A stretch of 64,000 nucleotides of DNA. Origin: SB15 sp964639245 (GTDB lineage: Bacteria; Chloroflexota; Anaerolineae; Aggregatilineales; J027). How positions within the stretch are numbered: position 1 is the first letter of the stretch; every line of letters starts with the position of its first letter. Below the pieces are notes generated by a model that ran no database searches, had not been told where the DNA came from, and saw only the letters and a list, made by a program, of their open reading frames with translations. The stretch is taken from the NCBI GenBank assembly GCA_964639245.1, contig CAZXCU010000001.1:62001-126000 (forward strand). Reading direction: 5' to 3'. This document shows positions 43,223-52,142 of the stretch, piece by piece. The translations under genes were made by a program, and so were the position numbers.

Positions 43223-44980
43223 ATGTCCTCGAAAAAAGCCTCTTCTGCCCGGTCTGAACCCATTGCGTTGTGTTATGTGCGTCTGTCGTGGACCCGTGAA
43301 GGCGATGACTCGCAAAGTCCTGATCGACAGCGTGCCAATATCTTACGGAAATGTCAGGCAGAAGGCTGGACACCGATGTGGTTTGAAGATGTGGATGGGC
43401 ATAAATCCGGGCGGGAAGTGAAAAACCGTCCCGGCTGGCAAGCGCTGACCGCCCATCTGTATCACCCGCAGGTCGTGGCCGTGGTCGCCAATGATCTGTC
43501 CCGCTTGCATCGCAAGGGCTGGCGGATTGGCAAACTCATCGACACCCTCGAGTCACTGGGCATCGCGCTGGTGACGGCTGCCCCGGGCAAAGAAATTGAC
43601 ACCGCCACCTCCATGGGCAAATTCATCATCAATCTCACCGCTACTTTTGACGAACAATACGCGGACGACATCGCGGACAAAGTGGTCGATGGCATCCGGC
43701 ATCGCAAGAGCAAGGGCAAAAGTGCCGGACGGCCACCCTTTGGGACGAAGCGCAATGCACAGGGGTATCTCATCCCGAATGAGGACGGTGCATGGTGGCT
43801 GCGCGAGGGGCGTTTTGTTCGGGGCGATCCTGACACACCGCCTGAAGCCGGCGCGGTCTGGCATTCATATTATGAGTCGACCCGACAGGTGCTGACCCGG
43901 TTCGCACAGGGTGACATCGGGTTAGAGCGTCTAGCCTACGAGATGAATGCGGAAGGCTATCCTTTTCGGGACAATCGCGGCCAGCCTCGACGGATGAACC
44001 GGGATGACATCCGGCGGATTCTGGGCAACTGGCCCGAATACGGCGGCCTAGTGCTAGAAACCCCGGCCAAATACCGATCTGCCCATGACAGTCTGGAACA
44101 TGCTGGCTACACCATTGAGCTTGAGCGGGCGGTGTTCCCGGTAGACCTGCTTTATCAAGTGTCGGTGGTGCGGGCACGCCGCACGACCCGCCCGGTGGAT
44201 CGCGGTCACAAACGCACCAGCCACCCCTATCCGTTGAGTTACATTACCCGCTGTGCTCACTGCGAAGCGGCGGTTAAACGGGAAGACAATGTGGCCCTAC
44301 GTACCTATTTCAACGGGGCGAAGAGTTCCAGCGGGGTGCGGCGTTACCGCCATAAGGCAGGTATCCAGTGTGGCTGTCAGAACCGTTCTGTTCCCTGTGA
44401 GGCCGTCGAAGGGGCGTTTACCCGCTTGCTTCATGGGCTGACCCTTCATCCAACCGCGCTGGAATCGCTGGTCGCGCTCGCACCGCAGATCCCGGCGGAG
44501 GATGAGCCGGACACTCCTGATCCCGGGGTGGAACGCCAGCGGCAGATTGAACGGATCCACAAGAAAATTCGCAATATTAAGACGCTCTTCGCCGAAGGGC
44601 ACATTGAACTGGATGAATTCCGTCAGCGCCTCGCTGAGAATGAGCGTGAACTGGCGCACTGGCAGCACTTTGCCAGCCGGCAGGAAGAAACCCGCCTCGA
44701 ACTGGCGACCTGCTTGAATGCGATCGAGGATATGGTCGCGGTCTGGGACAGTGCTGAGCCACTCGAACGCCAGCGCATGGCACGGAATTTGTTTGAGTAC
44801 ATCGTTTATGATTTGGATAAGCAGCGGATCGTTGATTTCCGCTTGAAGCCCTGGGCTGATAAGTTTTTGGTACTGCGTGCTGCGTTGTACACCGAGGGTA
44901 GAAATAAAAACGTACCTGTTCAGAATAATCAGGTACGTAACATGCTCCTAATGGGACTCGAACCCATGTCTTCGCCTTGA
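43223..44980 (+). CDS. Large serine recombinase (integrase) of the element
   Basis: 585 residues. The resolvase domain begins CYVRLSWTREGDDSQSPDRQ with catalytic Ser22, then VVAVVANDLSRLHRKG and MGKFIINLTATFDEQYADDIADKV. The recombinase domain has GRPPFGTKRN and DIRRILGNWPEYGG. A zinc ribbon follows (ITRCAHCEAAVKR...CGCQNRSVPCEAVE), then a coiled coil (about 445-510). It would integrate and excise the element. The final codons, reading MLLMGLEPMSSP, are the complement of the tRNA-Glu 3' end and lie beyond a terminator hairpin, so the original C-terminus was probably replaced at the chromosome junction. A weak GAAGGAAAG lies 8 bases before the ATG. Confidence 0.92.
   Translation: MSSKKASSARSEPIALCYVRLSWTREGDDSQSPDRQRANILRKCQAEGWTPMWFEDVDGHKSGREVKNRPGWQALTAHLYHPQVVAVVANDLSRLHRKGWRIGKLIDTLESLGIALVTAAPGKEIDTATSMGKFIINLTATFDEQYADDIADKVVDGIRHRKSKGKSAGRPPFGTKRNAQGYLIPNEDGAWWLREGRFVRGDPDTPPEAGAVWHSYYESTRQVLTRFAQGDIGLERLAYEMNAEGYPFRDNRGQPRRMNRDDIRRILGNWPEYGGLVLETPAKYRSAHDSLEHAGYTIELERAVFPVDLLYQVSVVRARRTTRPVDRGHKRTSHPYPLSYITRCAHCEAAVKREDNVALRTYFNGAKSSSGVRRYRHKAGIQCGCQNRSVPCEAVEGAFTRLLHGLTLHPTALESLVALAPQIPAEDEPDTPDPGVERQRQIERIHKKIRNIKTLFAEGHIELDEFRQRLAENERELAHWQHFASRQEETRLELATCLNAIEDMVAVWDSAEPLERQRMARNLFEYIVYDLDKQRIVDFRLKPWADKFLVLRAALYTEGRNKNVPVQNNQVRNMLLMGLEPMSSP
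44904..44938 (-). terminator. Terminator of tRNA-Glu
   Basis: On the minus strand ACGTACCTG (44938-44930), an 11-base loop, CAGGTACGT (44918-44910), then TTTTTATTTC. It starts 4 bases after the tRNA 3' end. It lies inside the last codons of the recombinase gene on the other strand, so the junction of element and chromosome is probably left of about 44,905. Confidence 0.8.
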
Positions 44981-45015
44981 AAGGGCGACATCCTAGACCG
45001 CTAGACGATAGGAGC
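44943..45015 (-). tRNA. tRNA-Glu (UUC)
   Basis: The 73-nt cloverleaf reads on the minus strand from GCTCCTA (45015) to TAGGAGC plus discriminator A (44943). The anticodon stem is TCGCC/GGCGA with loop CTTTCAA, so the anticodon is UUC; the T-arm GGGTTCGAGTCCC is normal. CCA is not encoded. It has its own promoter and terminator. The 3' 38 bases lie antisense under the end of the serine recombinase gene, marking this tRNA region as the probable integration site. Confidence 0.95.
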
Positions 45016-45029
45016 GAACAACAATGTGC

Positions 45030-45058
45030 ATTCTATAGGGCATTGGGTCGGTGGTCAA
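45030..45058 (-). promoter_or_regulatory. Sigma-70-type promoter of tRNA-Glu
   Basis: On the minus strand TTGACC (45058-45053) and TAGAAT (45035-45030) are separated by 17 bases. Transcription would start about 7 bases after the -10, i.e. 5-8 bases before the mature tRNA end at 45015. Confidence 0.75.
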
Positions 45059-45088
45059 GCCCGAATTTGCTAAATAATTCTTAAAATT

Positions 45089-46702
45089 TTAGCGATCCAC
45101 GATGACTTGGTGTGAAGGCAACCAACCTACCACATCACCACAGTCAATTTGATAGTGCTGACCCTGCTGCATGAGAATGATGACTGTTTGCTGCGGCTGA
45201 CAGCCCATCAAAGTTGGATTACCATTGTTTTCTGTTGCCAGCAAAACCTCATCCTCTAAAATTTCTATTTTCCCCGTCCTTACAATGGGTAAATCGCTAA
45301 GGTCTCCCTGTAACGTGAGGGTATCTGTTTTGACCCACCCAGAAGTTGCATCTTCAATAATAATTTGAACCCATTCACTATCATAAGTGCGGGCAAGAGC
45401 AAAGAGGCGGCGGTCTGCATCTAAACCTATGATGAAAGGCGACTCCTCGGATGGCACAGGATAAACATAGGATCGCCGTTTGGGATTACCAATCGGTTGG
45501 GTCTCAAAACGTAATTCATCCATAGGAAGCCCATACCATACCACAAGATTATTGGTGTAGGAGGCTAAAAATTGCCAATCGGAGCTAAAAATAGCATTGT
45601 CGGGAATAAGGCGTGTTTCACCACCTTTAAATCCCGTATCCGTCCACCAAAAATTTGTTTCGTAGCCCACCTCAAACCCCACCAATGTTTCACTATCGGG
45701 GCTAATTTCGATGCGGTCTACCAGCGCGGGTAGTGAACCAATTTGAGCAACCTGTCCATCCTGCAAACGCCACACTCTCGGGCGATTGTCACGATCGAGA
45801 GTAACAATGCTTTCACCATCAGGGGCAATGACCAGTGTTTCAACCCCATTCCCAAAACGGGTAAAAATATCCGTTTGTTTTCTTTCAATCGACCAGATTT
45901 CAGCCCCATCAAATTCTTGAATCACAAAATGCTGGCTGTCTGGTGTCCACACGATGTTATCTACGGGAATATCTGTCAGTTCAAAAAGTTTTTCCCCTGT
46001 TTCGCTCTGCCAAAGCGTGATGGATTGGCCCCATGCTGCTACCAAGACCCCATCTGGAGAGAGTGAAAAATCATCCGCATTCGCATGAAGAAGAAATTCA
46101 TTTGGGTGATCAAAATAGATCTGAATATCACCGGTTTCATTTAATAAAGCGTAAAAATTAGCGTGGATTTTTTGCGAGACGATATTTTCATGAATAGCAA
46201 GTTGTTCACCTGATTCCCTATCCCATACAAAAACGGTATCTGTATAGTCTTTAGAAAGCATTTGCTGAGAATTCAAAAAATAAAGATTGCTAATCGGGGT
46301 GGTATGCTCATCAAAACGAGCGTGGATCTCGCCTGTTTCCAATTCTCTAATTTCAATGCTGCCAGATGCTGAGGTGACAGCAAAGTAGTCATCTTGAGCA
46401 TCTGTGACTAGCAGACTGCTGCCCGGTGTATAGTGGTCAAGCGTATAAAGTTGTTCGCCCCGCGTGCGGGTGGAATGCGCCGCGACTTGCCAGATATGCC
46501 AGACCCCATCCAATGAACCACTTATAAAATAACGGCCTGCGGTGCTAAAATATGCTTCAAGGACAGGCGATGGGTGCTGCAAAATGGTCAATACGTCTAA
46601 CTGTGTGGCGCTACTGGCAGGCAAAATGGGGGCAGGTTCTTGTGCGCGAACCGGCACAACAAGCAATAAAAAAACAATGAACAGCACGATAAAGCGCATC
46701 AT
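45089..46702 (-). CDS. Secreted WD40/beta-propeller protein with SH3-like end
   Basis: 537 residues from the ATG at 46702, which has AAAGG six bases upstream; ATGs at 46708 and 46699 also exist. Signal peptide MMRFIVLFIVFLLLVVPVRAQ. Then WD40-like blades, each with a 'GSLDGVWHIWQV', 'ASGSIEIRELETGEIHARF', 'DTVFVWDRESGEQL', 'SITLWQSETGEKLF' or 'RPRVWRLQDG' strand. The last ~90 residues (SGWVKTDTLTLQGDLSDLPIV..., QHYQIDCGDVVGWLPSHQV) look like a bacterial SH3 domain. Probably an exported protein-interaction scaffold. It diverges from the TPR gene across 65 bp. Confidence 0.85.
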   Translation of the reverse strand: MMRFIVLFIVFLLLVVPVRAQEPAPILPASSATQLDVLTILQHPSPVLEAYFSTAGRYFISGSLDGVWHIWQVAAHSTRTRGEQLYTLDHYTPGSSLLVTDAQDDYFAVTSASGSIEIRELETGEIHARFDEHTTPISNLYFLNSQQMLSKDYTDTVFVWDRESGEQLAIHENIVSQKIHANFYALLNETGDIQIYFDHPNEFLLHANADDFSLSPDGVLVAAWGQSITLWQSETGEKLFELTDIPVDNIVWTPDSQHFVIQEFDGAEIWSIERKQTDIFTRFGNGVETLVIAPDGESIVTLDRDNRPRVWRLQDGQVAQIGSLPALVDRIEISPDSETLVGFEVGYETNFWWTDTGFKGGETRLIPDNAIFSSDWQFLASYTNNLVVWYGLPMDELRFETQPIGNPKRRSYVYPVPSEESPFIIGLDADRRLFALARTYDSEWVQIIIEDATSGWVKTDTLTLQGDLSDLPIVRTGKIEILEDEVLLATENNGNPTLMGCQPQQTVIILMQQGQHYQIDCGDVVGWLPSHQVIVDR

Positions 46703-46767
46703 CCACATCCTTTCTACAGATAATCCTAACGTAGATAGTTCGCCATATCACAAAAAATAGGGAAATC

Positions 46768-47823
46768 GTGTTGTTAAAAGCTATTGTTGCCTTTGGATTG
46801 GTCAGTTTCACGGTTATGGTGTCTGCTTTGCAACCATTTGTACCCATGACTCCTGTACCGACCCTCCAAGCAGACTCCGCTTATGAAATGGGCGTGCTGC
46901 TGCATGAACAGCAGCGTTATATCGCTGCGATTGATTTTTTTACTCAAGCGATTCAGGCGAATTTTCCTCAAGCCTATCATGCACGCGGGCTGAGTTTTGC
47001 AGCGTTGGGGCAGACCGAAGAAGCCCTGCAAGATTTTTCCCAAGCGATTGTCGTGAATCCGCAGAACGCCGATGCCTATTATCAACAGGGGGTGATTTTA
47101 TGGACAATGGGCAACGAAAGTGTAGCCCTAGCGGATATGAACCAAGCCATTGAACTGCAACCAGACGGTATTTATTTGAGTTTTCGTGGAGAAATTTTGC
47201 TGAGTTTAGGTGATTTGTCAGATGCCCTTGCTGATTTTTCGGCTGCGATTGCACAGAATTTTACGCCTGCTTATTTATATCGCGCACAGGTCTATATGCT
47301 ACAAGGGGAAGATGAACGGGCGTTGCGCGATTATGATACTTACCTAGAGCGCTTTCCCGCATCACGGGATGGACTGTTGGGACGCGCTCGCTTATACACC
47401 CGGCAGGGGAATTACCTTGTTGCTCTTGAAGATTACGATACCCTGCTCGAATACTTTCCAGATGATACAGAAGGGCGGCTGTCTCGAGCCGAAGTGTGGG
47501 TAGAGCAGGAAAACTTTGATGCTGCCCGTGCCGATTTAGACCGTTTGATTGACGAAAATCTCAATTTAGCCCTAGCCTATTTGCTGCGTGGGCGAATTTT
47601 TCAAGCGCTGGATGCCCCCAACCGAGCATTAGAAGATTATAACCAAGCATGGGCGCTGGATAATGAAAATCCTGAACTTTATTATCGGCGCGGGTTGCTC
47701 TATATTCAACTCAGCGAAACGGAGAACGCGCTGGCTGATTTACAGGCATTTCTTGAAAAAGCCCCCCTTGATGAACCGCGCCGTTCTCAGGTGGAAACCC
47801 TGTTGGCTGGCTTGGAGCAATAA
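46768..47823 (+). CDS. Exported TPR-repeat protein
   Basis: 351 residues from a GTG (AGGG about five bases upstream). The hydrophobic N-terminus LLKAIVAFGLVSFTVMVSA acts as a signal peptide or anchor. Residues about 37-345 contain about nine TPR units (AYEMGVLLHEQQRYIAAIDFFTQAIQ; AYHARGLSFAALGQTEEALQDFSQAI; LYYRRGLLYIQLSETENALADLQAFL). TPR arrays mediate protein assembly. It shares a divergent promoter region of only 65 bp with the WD40 gene, and the two are probably co-regulated. Confidence 0.88.
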   Translation: MLLKAIVAFGLVSFTVMVSALQPFVPMTPVPTLQADSAYEMGVLLHEQQRYIAAIDFFTQAIQANFPQAYHARGLSFAALGQTEEALQDFSQAIVVNPQNADAYYQQGVILWTMGNESVALADMNQAIELQPDGIYLSFRGEILLSLGDLSDALADFSAAIAQNFTPAYLYRAQVYMLQGEDERALRDYDTYLERFPASRDGLLGRARLYTRQGNYLVALEDYDTLLEYFPDDTEGRLSRAEVWVEQENFDAARADLDRLIDENLNLALAYLLRGRIFQALDAPNRALEDYNQAWALDNENPELYYRRGLLYIQLSETENALADLQAFLEKAPLDEPRRSQVETLLAGLEQ

Positions 47824-47860
47824 AGAGTCGATTTTTAATGTGATATAAACTTATAGCTGC

Positions 47861-49108
47861 TTATTCGTTCGTAGGCAGCAGCGCAAAATCGCAGCTAAAC
47901 GCATCAATCTGACATGTTGCAATCACTTCTTCGCCCTGATACACCTTAAATTCAGTCACGCTCTCATTCAACGGCAGCCAGAACCAGCTAATTTCTCGAC
48001 GGGCTTGCCACTGTGTTAAACGAATACAATCCACCGGTTTTGCTGATGCGCTGGGGACATCTTTCCCGATGGCAAAACAACTTTCTGGTTGTAGTTGGTA
48101 CACCGACCCCGCCCCACGATAATTGTCGTTTTGCCATTCCACCGCCACAAAATCAATTGGGTCGCTGGCATCCTCAGGATTTTCCTGTTCAAATCGCAGG
48201 GTACTAATATCCAGATTTTCATCTGTCAAGTTGATGATGTACACCGAATCTTCGTCATATACCAGCGACAGCATCGGTGCAACCGCCGGAACAGTCGGGG
48301 TTGCTGTTGGCGGAATTTCGGTAGGGATGGGGGTCGGAGTCGCGCTCGGACGGGTGGTGGCGGTGGGTGGAATTTCCGTTGCTTCTTCCGTCACAACAGC
48401 TACTTCGTTGGCCTCTGTCGTCGGTGTATTTGAGGGGCGCGGCGTATTTGTGACACGGCGCGTAGGCGAAGGCGCAAGGATCGCCTCTTGTGTAGCGTCC
48501 GTCGTTTCTACCGCGTTTTCCGTTCCTACACCCGCTGTCTCAACCACTTCTGCTGTCGCCGCCGATTCCGTGCTTTCAATCGCAATTTCAGTTGTTTCTT
48601 CGGTGGAAAGCTCGGTTGCCTCACCTGTTCCCCCCGATTCCGCCGTCGCATCTTGAGTCGCAAGTGCTTCTGTTTCCGCCGCATCTTCCCCACCGCGATT
48701 CAACAAGAAAAAGGCAATTGCCCCGCATAATGCCAGGAGCAAAATAAAAAGCAGCAGCACCCGCCGCACCCGTCCCCCGCCGGAACTTTCCCCGCGTGCG
48801 GCTTTGGGGAGGCGTTTTTTCTGTTTTTTCGCCGCTTTTTTGGCTGCTTTTTGTGCCGCAATTGCTTCTTCAGGTATCGGAATCTGATATTTTTCGGCTT
48901 GTTCCAGTGCTTGCGAATTCGCCGGATTCAAGCGCAGCACCTGTTGAATGCTTTCCGCAAACTCACTTTTACTGGTCGCACACGCCGCCAGATACAACCA
49001 TGCCTGCTCATCCTGCCGATTTTCCCTCAGAAGCGTAAGGATAATCTGGCGGGCTTGGGGTTTTTGTCCGCGTTTCATCAGGTCAATTGCACGGTTTAAA
49101 TCGCTCAT
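47861..49108 (-). CDS. TPR - single TM - Thr/Pro-rich linker - Ig-like surface protein
   Basis: 415 residues. Residues 1-75 are a cytoplasmic TPR-like domain (LNRAIDLMKRGQKPQARQIILTLLRENRQDEQAWLYLAA). A Lys/Ala-rich segment and a TM helix (about 116-137, VLLLFILLLALCGAIAFFLL) follow. Then comes a disordered Thr/Glu/Ala linker of about 150 residues ending in Pro/Thr repeats, typical of Chloroflexota surface proteins, and a C-terminal beta domain of about 130 residues with four cysteines (CFAIGKD, CIRL, CQIDAFSCDF). Orientation is cytoplasm-in, beta-domain-out. Function unknown. Confidence 0.82.
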   Translation of the reverse strand: MSDLNRAIDLMKRGQKPQARQIILTLLRENRQDEQAWLYLAACATSKSEFAESIQQVLRLNPANSQALEQAEKYQIPIPEEAIAAQKAAKKAAKKQKKRLPKAARGESSGGGRVRRVLLLFILLLALCGAIAFFLLNRGGEDAAETEALATQDATAESGGTGEATELSTEETTEIAIESTESAATAEVVETAGVGTENAVETTDATQEAILAPSPTRRVTNTPRPSNTPTTEANEVAVVTEEATEIPPTATTRPSATPTPIPTEIPPTATPTVPAVAPMLSLVYDEDSVYIINLTDENLDISTLRFEQENPEDASDPIDFVAVEWQNDNYRGAGSVYQLQPESCFAIGKDVPSASAKPVDCIRLTQWQARREISWFWLPLNESVTEFKVYQGEEVIATCQIDAFSCDFALLPTNE

Positions 49109-49149
49109 CCTGTGCTGCTCCAGTTTGTGTTCCGCTTAGAATTGTAGGA

Positions 49150-49989
49150 TTATTTGTTCGCTCTGGCAAAAAGATGCGCGTCCAACCAATTGATGACGGT
49201 TGTCAAAACCATCTCTTTTTCCAGTTCATTAAAAATTTCATGGTACAGGCCGGGATAAATCTTGAGTGTCTTATCGGCTGACCCTGCTTTTGCATAAAAA
49301 ACTTGGCTACATTGCATTGGCACCACTTTATCCGCTTCGCCGTGCAAAACCAAGATGGGCAGTTTCAGGTCGGGTGCTTGCTTCAACACCACTTCACCGT
49401 TGTGGGCCAATGCCGCAATCGAGGCCAATTTCATCGTGCCATGATACACCAATGGGTCACGGTCATACTGCTGAGGAATCTGCGGGTCATGCGAAAGATA
49501 GGTGCTGTTGATTTTAGGTGTGGGCAGGGTTGGCAAAAATTTGGAGACGGCTTTGACTGTGGTGACTAAAAACGCAGGCAAACTCTCACTAGAAAGCACC
49601 GCCGCGCCAGAGGTGACCAACCCCTGCATTTCTGCCTGATATTGCACTGTAAAACGTGTCACCACCGCCCCGCCCATGCTGTGACCGATTAAAAACATGG
49701 GTTTGTTGCCAATTTCGGCTTTTGCTTTGTCCCACACCTGTTTTAAATCTGCGACCATTGTTTCTATATCGGTCACATACGCACGGGGTTGACCGTCACT
49801 TTTGCCGTGCATCCGGTGATCAAAACTGGTCACACTGTACCCCGCGTTATTCAACGCTTGGGCAACATGGGTATACCGTCCGCAGTGTTCCCCGTAGCCA
49901 TGTACTAGCACCACACCCGCTTTAGAATCCACCACAGGCCACGCTTCCAGATGCAGAGTCAGCCCGTCCGGGGTTGTTAAAATCGCCAT
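49150..49989 (-). CDS. Alpha/beta hydrolase, monoacylglycerol lipase-like
   Basis: 279 residues. HGYGEHCGRY (oxyanion region, about 30-39), nucleophile elbow LIGHSMGGAV (Ser in GHSMG), acid LHGEADKVVP (Asp) and catalytic His in PGLYHEIFNE complete the Ser-Asp-His triad. HGxxEHxGRY and HSMGG are typical of monoglyceride lipase/lysophospholipase (serine aminopeptidase S33, Hydrolase_4). Cytoplasmic, with no signal peptide. It would cleave monoacylglycerols or related esters. It lies 41 bp after the TPR-TM gene (same strand) and diverges from pfkA. Confidence 0.9.
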   Translation of the reverse strand: MAILTTPDGLTLHLEAWPVVDSKAGVVLVHGYGEHCGRYTHVAQALNNAGYSVTSFDHRMHGKSDGQPRAYVTDIETMVADLKQVWDKAKAEIGNKPMFLIGHSMGGAVVTRFTVQYQAEMQGLVTSGAAVLSSESLPAFLVTTVKAVSKFLPTLPTPKINSTYLSHDPQIPQQYDRDPLVYHGTMKLASIAALAHNGEVVLKQAPDLKLPILVLHGEADKVVPMQCSQVFYAKAGSADKTLKIYPGLYHEIFNELEKEMVLTTVINWLDAHLFARANK

Positions 49990-50166
49990 GTGTCAAATTA
50001 TCCTTTTTGCGCTACCCTAAGTTAAAGAATATTAAATCTATGTACCTGAAATTTATCAGTTGCACAGCTACAGTAGAGCATATTTTCTTCTATTTTGCAG
50101 CCGAGCAACACTGCGAGATCAACCGTTTCAGCGTTAAAATTCGGGTTGATGGATGGAGTATAGACT

Positions 50167-51138
50167 ATGAAACGTATAGCGGTGATGACAAGTGGGGGCG
50201 ATGCGCCCGGCATGAATGCAGCCATTCGTGCGGTGGTACGAACAGCCCTGTCTTTTGAGATGGAAGTTTTTGGTATCCGTCAAGCCTACAAAGGGTTGCT
50301 GGCGGGTGATTTTGAACGGATGGGACATCGGGAAGTCAGCGGGATTTTGCAGCGCGGCGGCACGATTCTCCAAACCGCCCGCAATAAAGAGTTCACCGAA
50401 GAAGCCGGACAAAAACGCGGGCTGCGTCGTTTGAACGAAAACGGCATTGACGCGCTGGTGGTGATTGGCGGGGATGGTTCGCTGCGCGGCGCACTTGCCC
50501 TGTGTAAATTGGGCGTGCCAGTCATTGGGATTCCCGGCAGCATTGACAATGACATCTACGGAACAGACATGGCTATCGGGGTAGATACCGCGCTCAATAC
50601 CATTCTGGATGCCATTGACCGTATCCGCGATACCGCCACCAGCCACGAACGCGCCTTTTTGATCGAGGCGATGGGGCGGAATTGCGGATACCTGACCATC
50701 ATGGCGGGTATTTTGGGTGGAGCGGAATTAGTCCATATCCCCGAACGTCCCATGCCCGTCGAAGAAATCGGACAGCAACTCGAAAATGCCTATCTGCGTG
50801 GCAAAAATCATGCCATTGCCGTGATTGCCGAAGGTGCAAACCCCAAAATTGGTGAGATTCAGGAATATCTGGATAAAAACGCCAATGTAGGTTTTGAAGT
50901 CCGCGTGGTCATCTTGGGGCATACCCAGCGCGGTGGTAGCCCCACTGCCGCAGACCGTTTGCTGGCAACCCGGATGGGTGTGCGGGCGGTCAAACTGCTC
51001 AAAGAAGGCAAAAGCGGCTTGATGGTCGGGTTACACGGCAACCAGATGGGGCAAGTTCCGATTGAGGAGGCCATTTCTAAACCAAGTAATTTTGATCTGG
51101 ATCGCTGGTCAGAAATTGCCCATATTCTCTCACGTTAA
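50167..51138 (+). CDS. pfkA: ATP-dependent 6-phosphofructokinase
   Basis: 323 residues, the usual bacterial PfkA length. Motifs: AVMTSGGDAPGMNAAIRAVVR at the start (phosphate loop), VVIGGDGSLRGA with the GGDGS that marks ATP rather than PPi users, the catalytic PGSIDNDIYGTD (Asp in D-N-D), IEAMGRNCGYLT, and VILGHTQRGGSPTAADR for substrate binding. It converts fructose-6-phosphate to fructose-1,6-bisphosphate in glycolysis. GGAG lies nine bases before the ATG. It ends overlapping the azlD stop by 9 bp tail to tail. Confidence 0.96.
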   Translation: MKRIAVMTSGGDAPGMNAAIRAVVRTALSFEMEVFGIRQAYKGLLAGDFERMGHREVSGILQRGGTILQTARNKEFTEEAGQKRGLRRLNENGIDALVVIGGDGSLRGALALCKLGVPVIGIPGSIDNDIYGTDMAIGVDTALNTILDAIDRIRDTATSHERAFLIEAMGRNCGYLTIMAGILGGAELVHIPERPMPVEEIGQQLENAYLRGKNHAIAVIAEGANPKIGEIQEYLDKNANVGFEVRVVILGHTQRGGSPTAADRLLATRMGVRAVKLLKEGKSGLMVGLHGNQMGQVPIEEAISKPSNFDLDRWSEIAHILSR

Positions 51139-51432
51139 GGCGATGAGCAGCGTCATGCCCACCCCCAATGTCAAAATGGTACTGCGGGTGAACCATGCCA
51201 CACCAATGGCAGCAGCACCCGCAACCAAGTGGGTATCTACGGTGTAATCGAACCACCCGTTGTTTGGCAGATATTCGGGGGTCACAATCGCCGACAGCAC
51301 TGCAATTGGCACATAGCGCAACCCGCGTTTCATCCACACGGGCAGGGTTTCTGCGTTAAAAATCGTCAGGGGCAGTACCCGCACGCCAAAAGTAACCATT
51401 GCCATTCCTAAAATTGTTAGCCAGAGTGTCAT
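51130..51432 (-). CDS. azlD: AzlD-type branched-chain amino acid exporter subunit
   Basis: 100 residues, three or four TM helices (LTILGMAMVTFGVRVLPLTIF, YVPIAVLSAIVTPEYL, LVAGAAAIGVAWFTRSTILTLGVGMTLLIAL). Typical AzlD features are the TFGVRVLP start and the VPIAVLSAIVTPE segment. With AzlC it forms a branched-chain amino acid (and analogue) efflux pump. Its start overlaps the AzlC stop (ATGA). The last codons overlap the 3' end of pfkA on the other strand. Confidence 0.9.
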   Translation of the reverse strand: MTLWLTILGMAMVTFGVRVLPLTIFNAETLPVWMKRGLRYVPIAVLSAIVTPEYLPNNGWFDYTVDTHLVAGAAAIGVAWFTRSTILTLGVGMTLLIALT

Positions 51433-52142
51433 TGGGTCACTTCCTCCGGGAGTTGTTGAGCATATTCCATCAGCGAACCGACCAAAATCCCAATCGCTGC
51501 TGCCACCAGCAGCCCTAGTTTATTCGGCATCGGGGCAAAAATGATCCCTGCCACCCCCGCGCTGAGTGCGGCAAACAGCGCCGGGCGGGTCACCAGCAGA
51601 GAAATGACGATGCTCGTAAAAATCAATGGCAGCGTAAACCCCAGCGCATCGGTGACATTTTCGGGCAGGACATCTCCCAGCGCCGCGCCGATGCAGGTGG
51701 TCAACCACCATACCGTTACGAGGCTCACCCCCGCCCCTAGAAAATAGGCCCGGAATTCCTGCGGGGTAAACGGCTGTTCCTGATGCCGTTTCCATGCGGT
51801 TGCATACACTTCATCCACCATGAAATAGCCGATGATGATTTTCCATGTCATCGAAAGCGGGCGCAGCAACTCATTTAACGAGGCACTGTACAAAAAATGC
51901 CGCAAATTAATCACGAAGGTGGTGAACACAATGAGCAACATTGGGGTGTGGTCATCAATGAGTCCTGTCGCCACAAACTGGGATGACCCTGCCAGCACCA
52001 GCACCGACATTCCCAACGCTTGGATGGGTGACATCTCCGCGCCAATTGCCAGCGCCCCAAACACCACGCCAAACGGCGCAACCCCGACCATTAATGGCAG
52101 CGAAGCGCGAAACCCTGCCCAGAACAGCGACTTTGACCCCAT
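51429..52142 (-). CDS. azlC: AzlC-type branched-chain amino acid exporter subunit
   Basis: 237 residues from the ATG at 52142 (AGGTGG five bases upstream); a GTG at 52151 is the alternative. Multi-pass: GFRASLPLMVGVAPFGVVFGALAI, ALGMSVLVLAGSSQFVATGLI and INLRHFLYSASL are the AzlC signatures, then FMVDEVYATAW and further helices. It is the large subunit of the AzlCD exporter, translationally coupled to AzlD. No Lrp-type regulator is adjacent. Confidence 0.92.
   Translation of the reverse strand: MGSKSLFWAGFRASLPLMVGVAPFGVVFGALAIGAEMSPIQALGMSVLVLAGSSQFVATGLIDDHTPMLLIVFTTFVINLRHFLYSASLNELLRPLSMTWKIIIGYFMVDEVYATAWKRHQEQPFTPQEFRAYFLGAGVSLVTVWWLTTCIGAALGDVLPENVTDALGFTLPLIFTSIVISLLVTRPALFAALSAGVAGIIFAPMPNKLGLLVAAAIGILVGSLMEYAQQLPEEVTQ

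Larger units (their letters stand above)
19804..44940. mobile_element. Integrated mobilisable/conjugative-type element (IME or ICE remnant)
   Basis: The span is G+C-richer than both flanks and carries a serine recombinase at one end against a tRNA-Glu gene, relaxase and accessory genes, a coupling protein, primase, a methyltransferase-helicase, PRTRC genes and cargo. The left end is damaged: the coupling protein gene is cut at about 19,860 and an IS1-like element abuts. No T4SS ATPase (VirB4) or mating-pair genes are present, so it would need help to transfer. The left attachment site was not found, so the left limit is approximate. Confidence 0.7.

Noticed and set aside
43700..43720. YADD in the 43223-44980 protein, as in reverse transcriptases
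   Set aside because: It lies in the resolvase domain segment FDEQYADDIADKV, common in serine recombinases. No other RT motif is present, and no RT was found in the window.
48300..48480. Repetitive DNA in the TPR-TM gene as a tandem repeat locus
   Set aside because: It only encodes the low-complexity Thr/Pro linker; no exact repeat unit beyond codon bias.
50134..50646. 170-codon frame opposite pfkA
   Set aside because: A shadow of a textbook pfkA gene; no support of its own.
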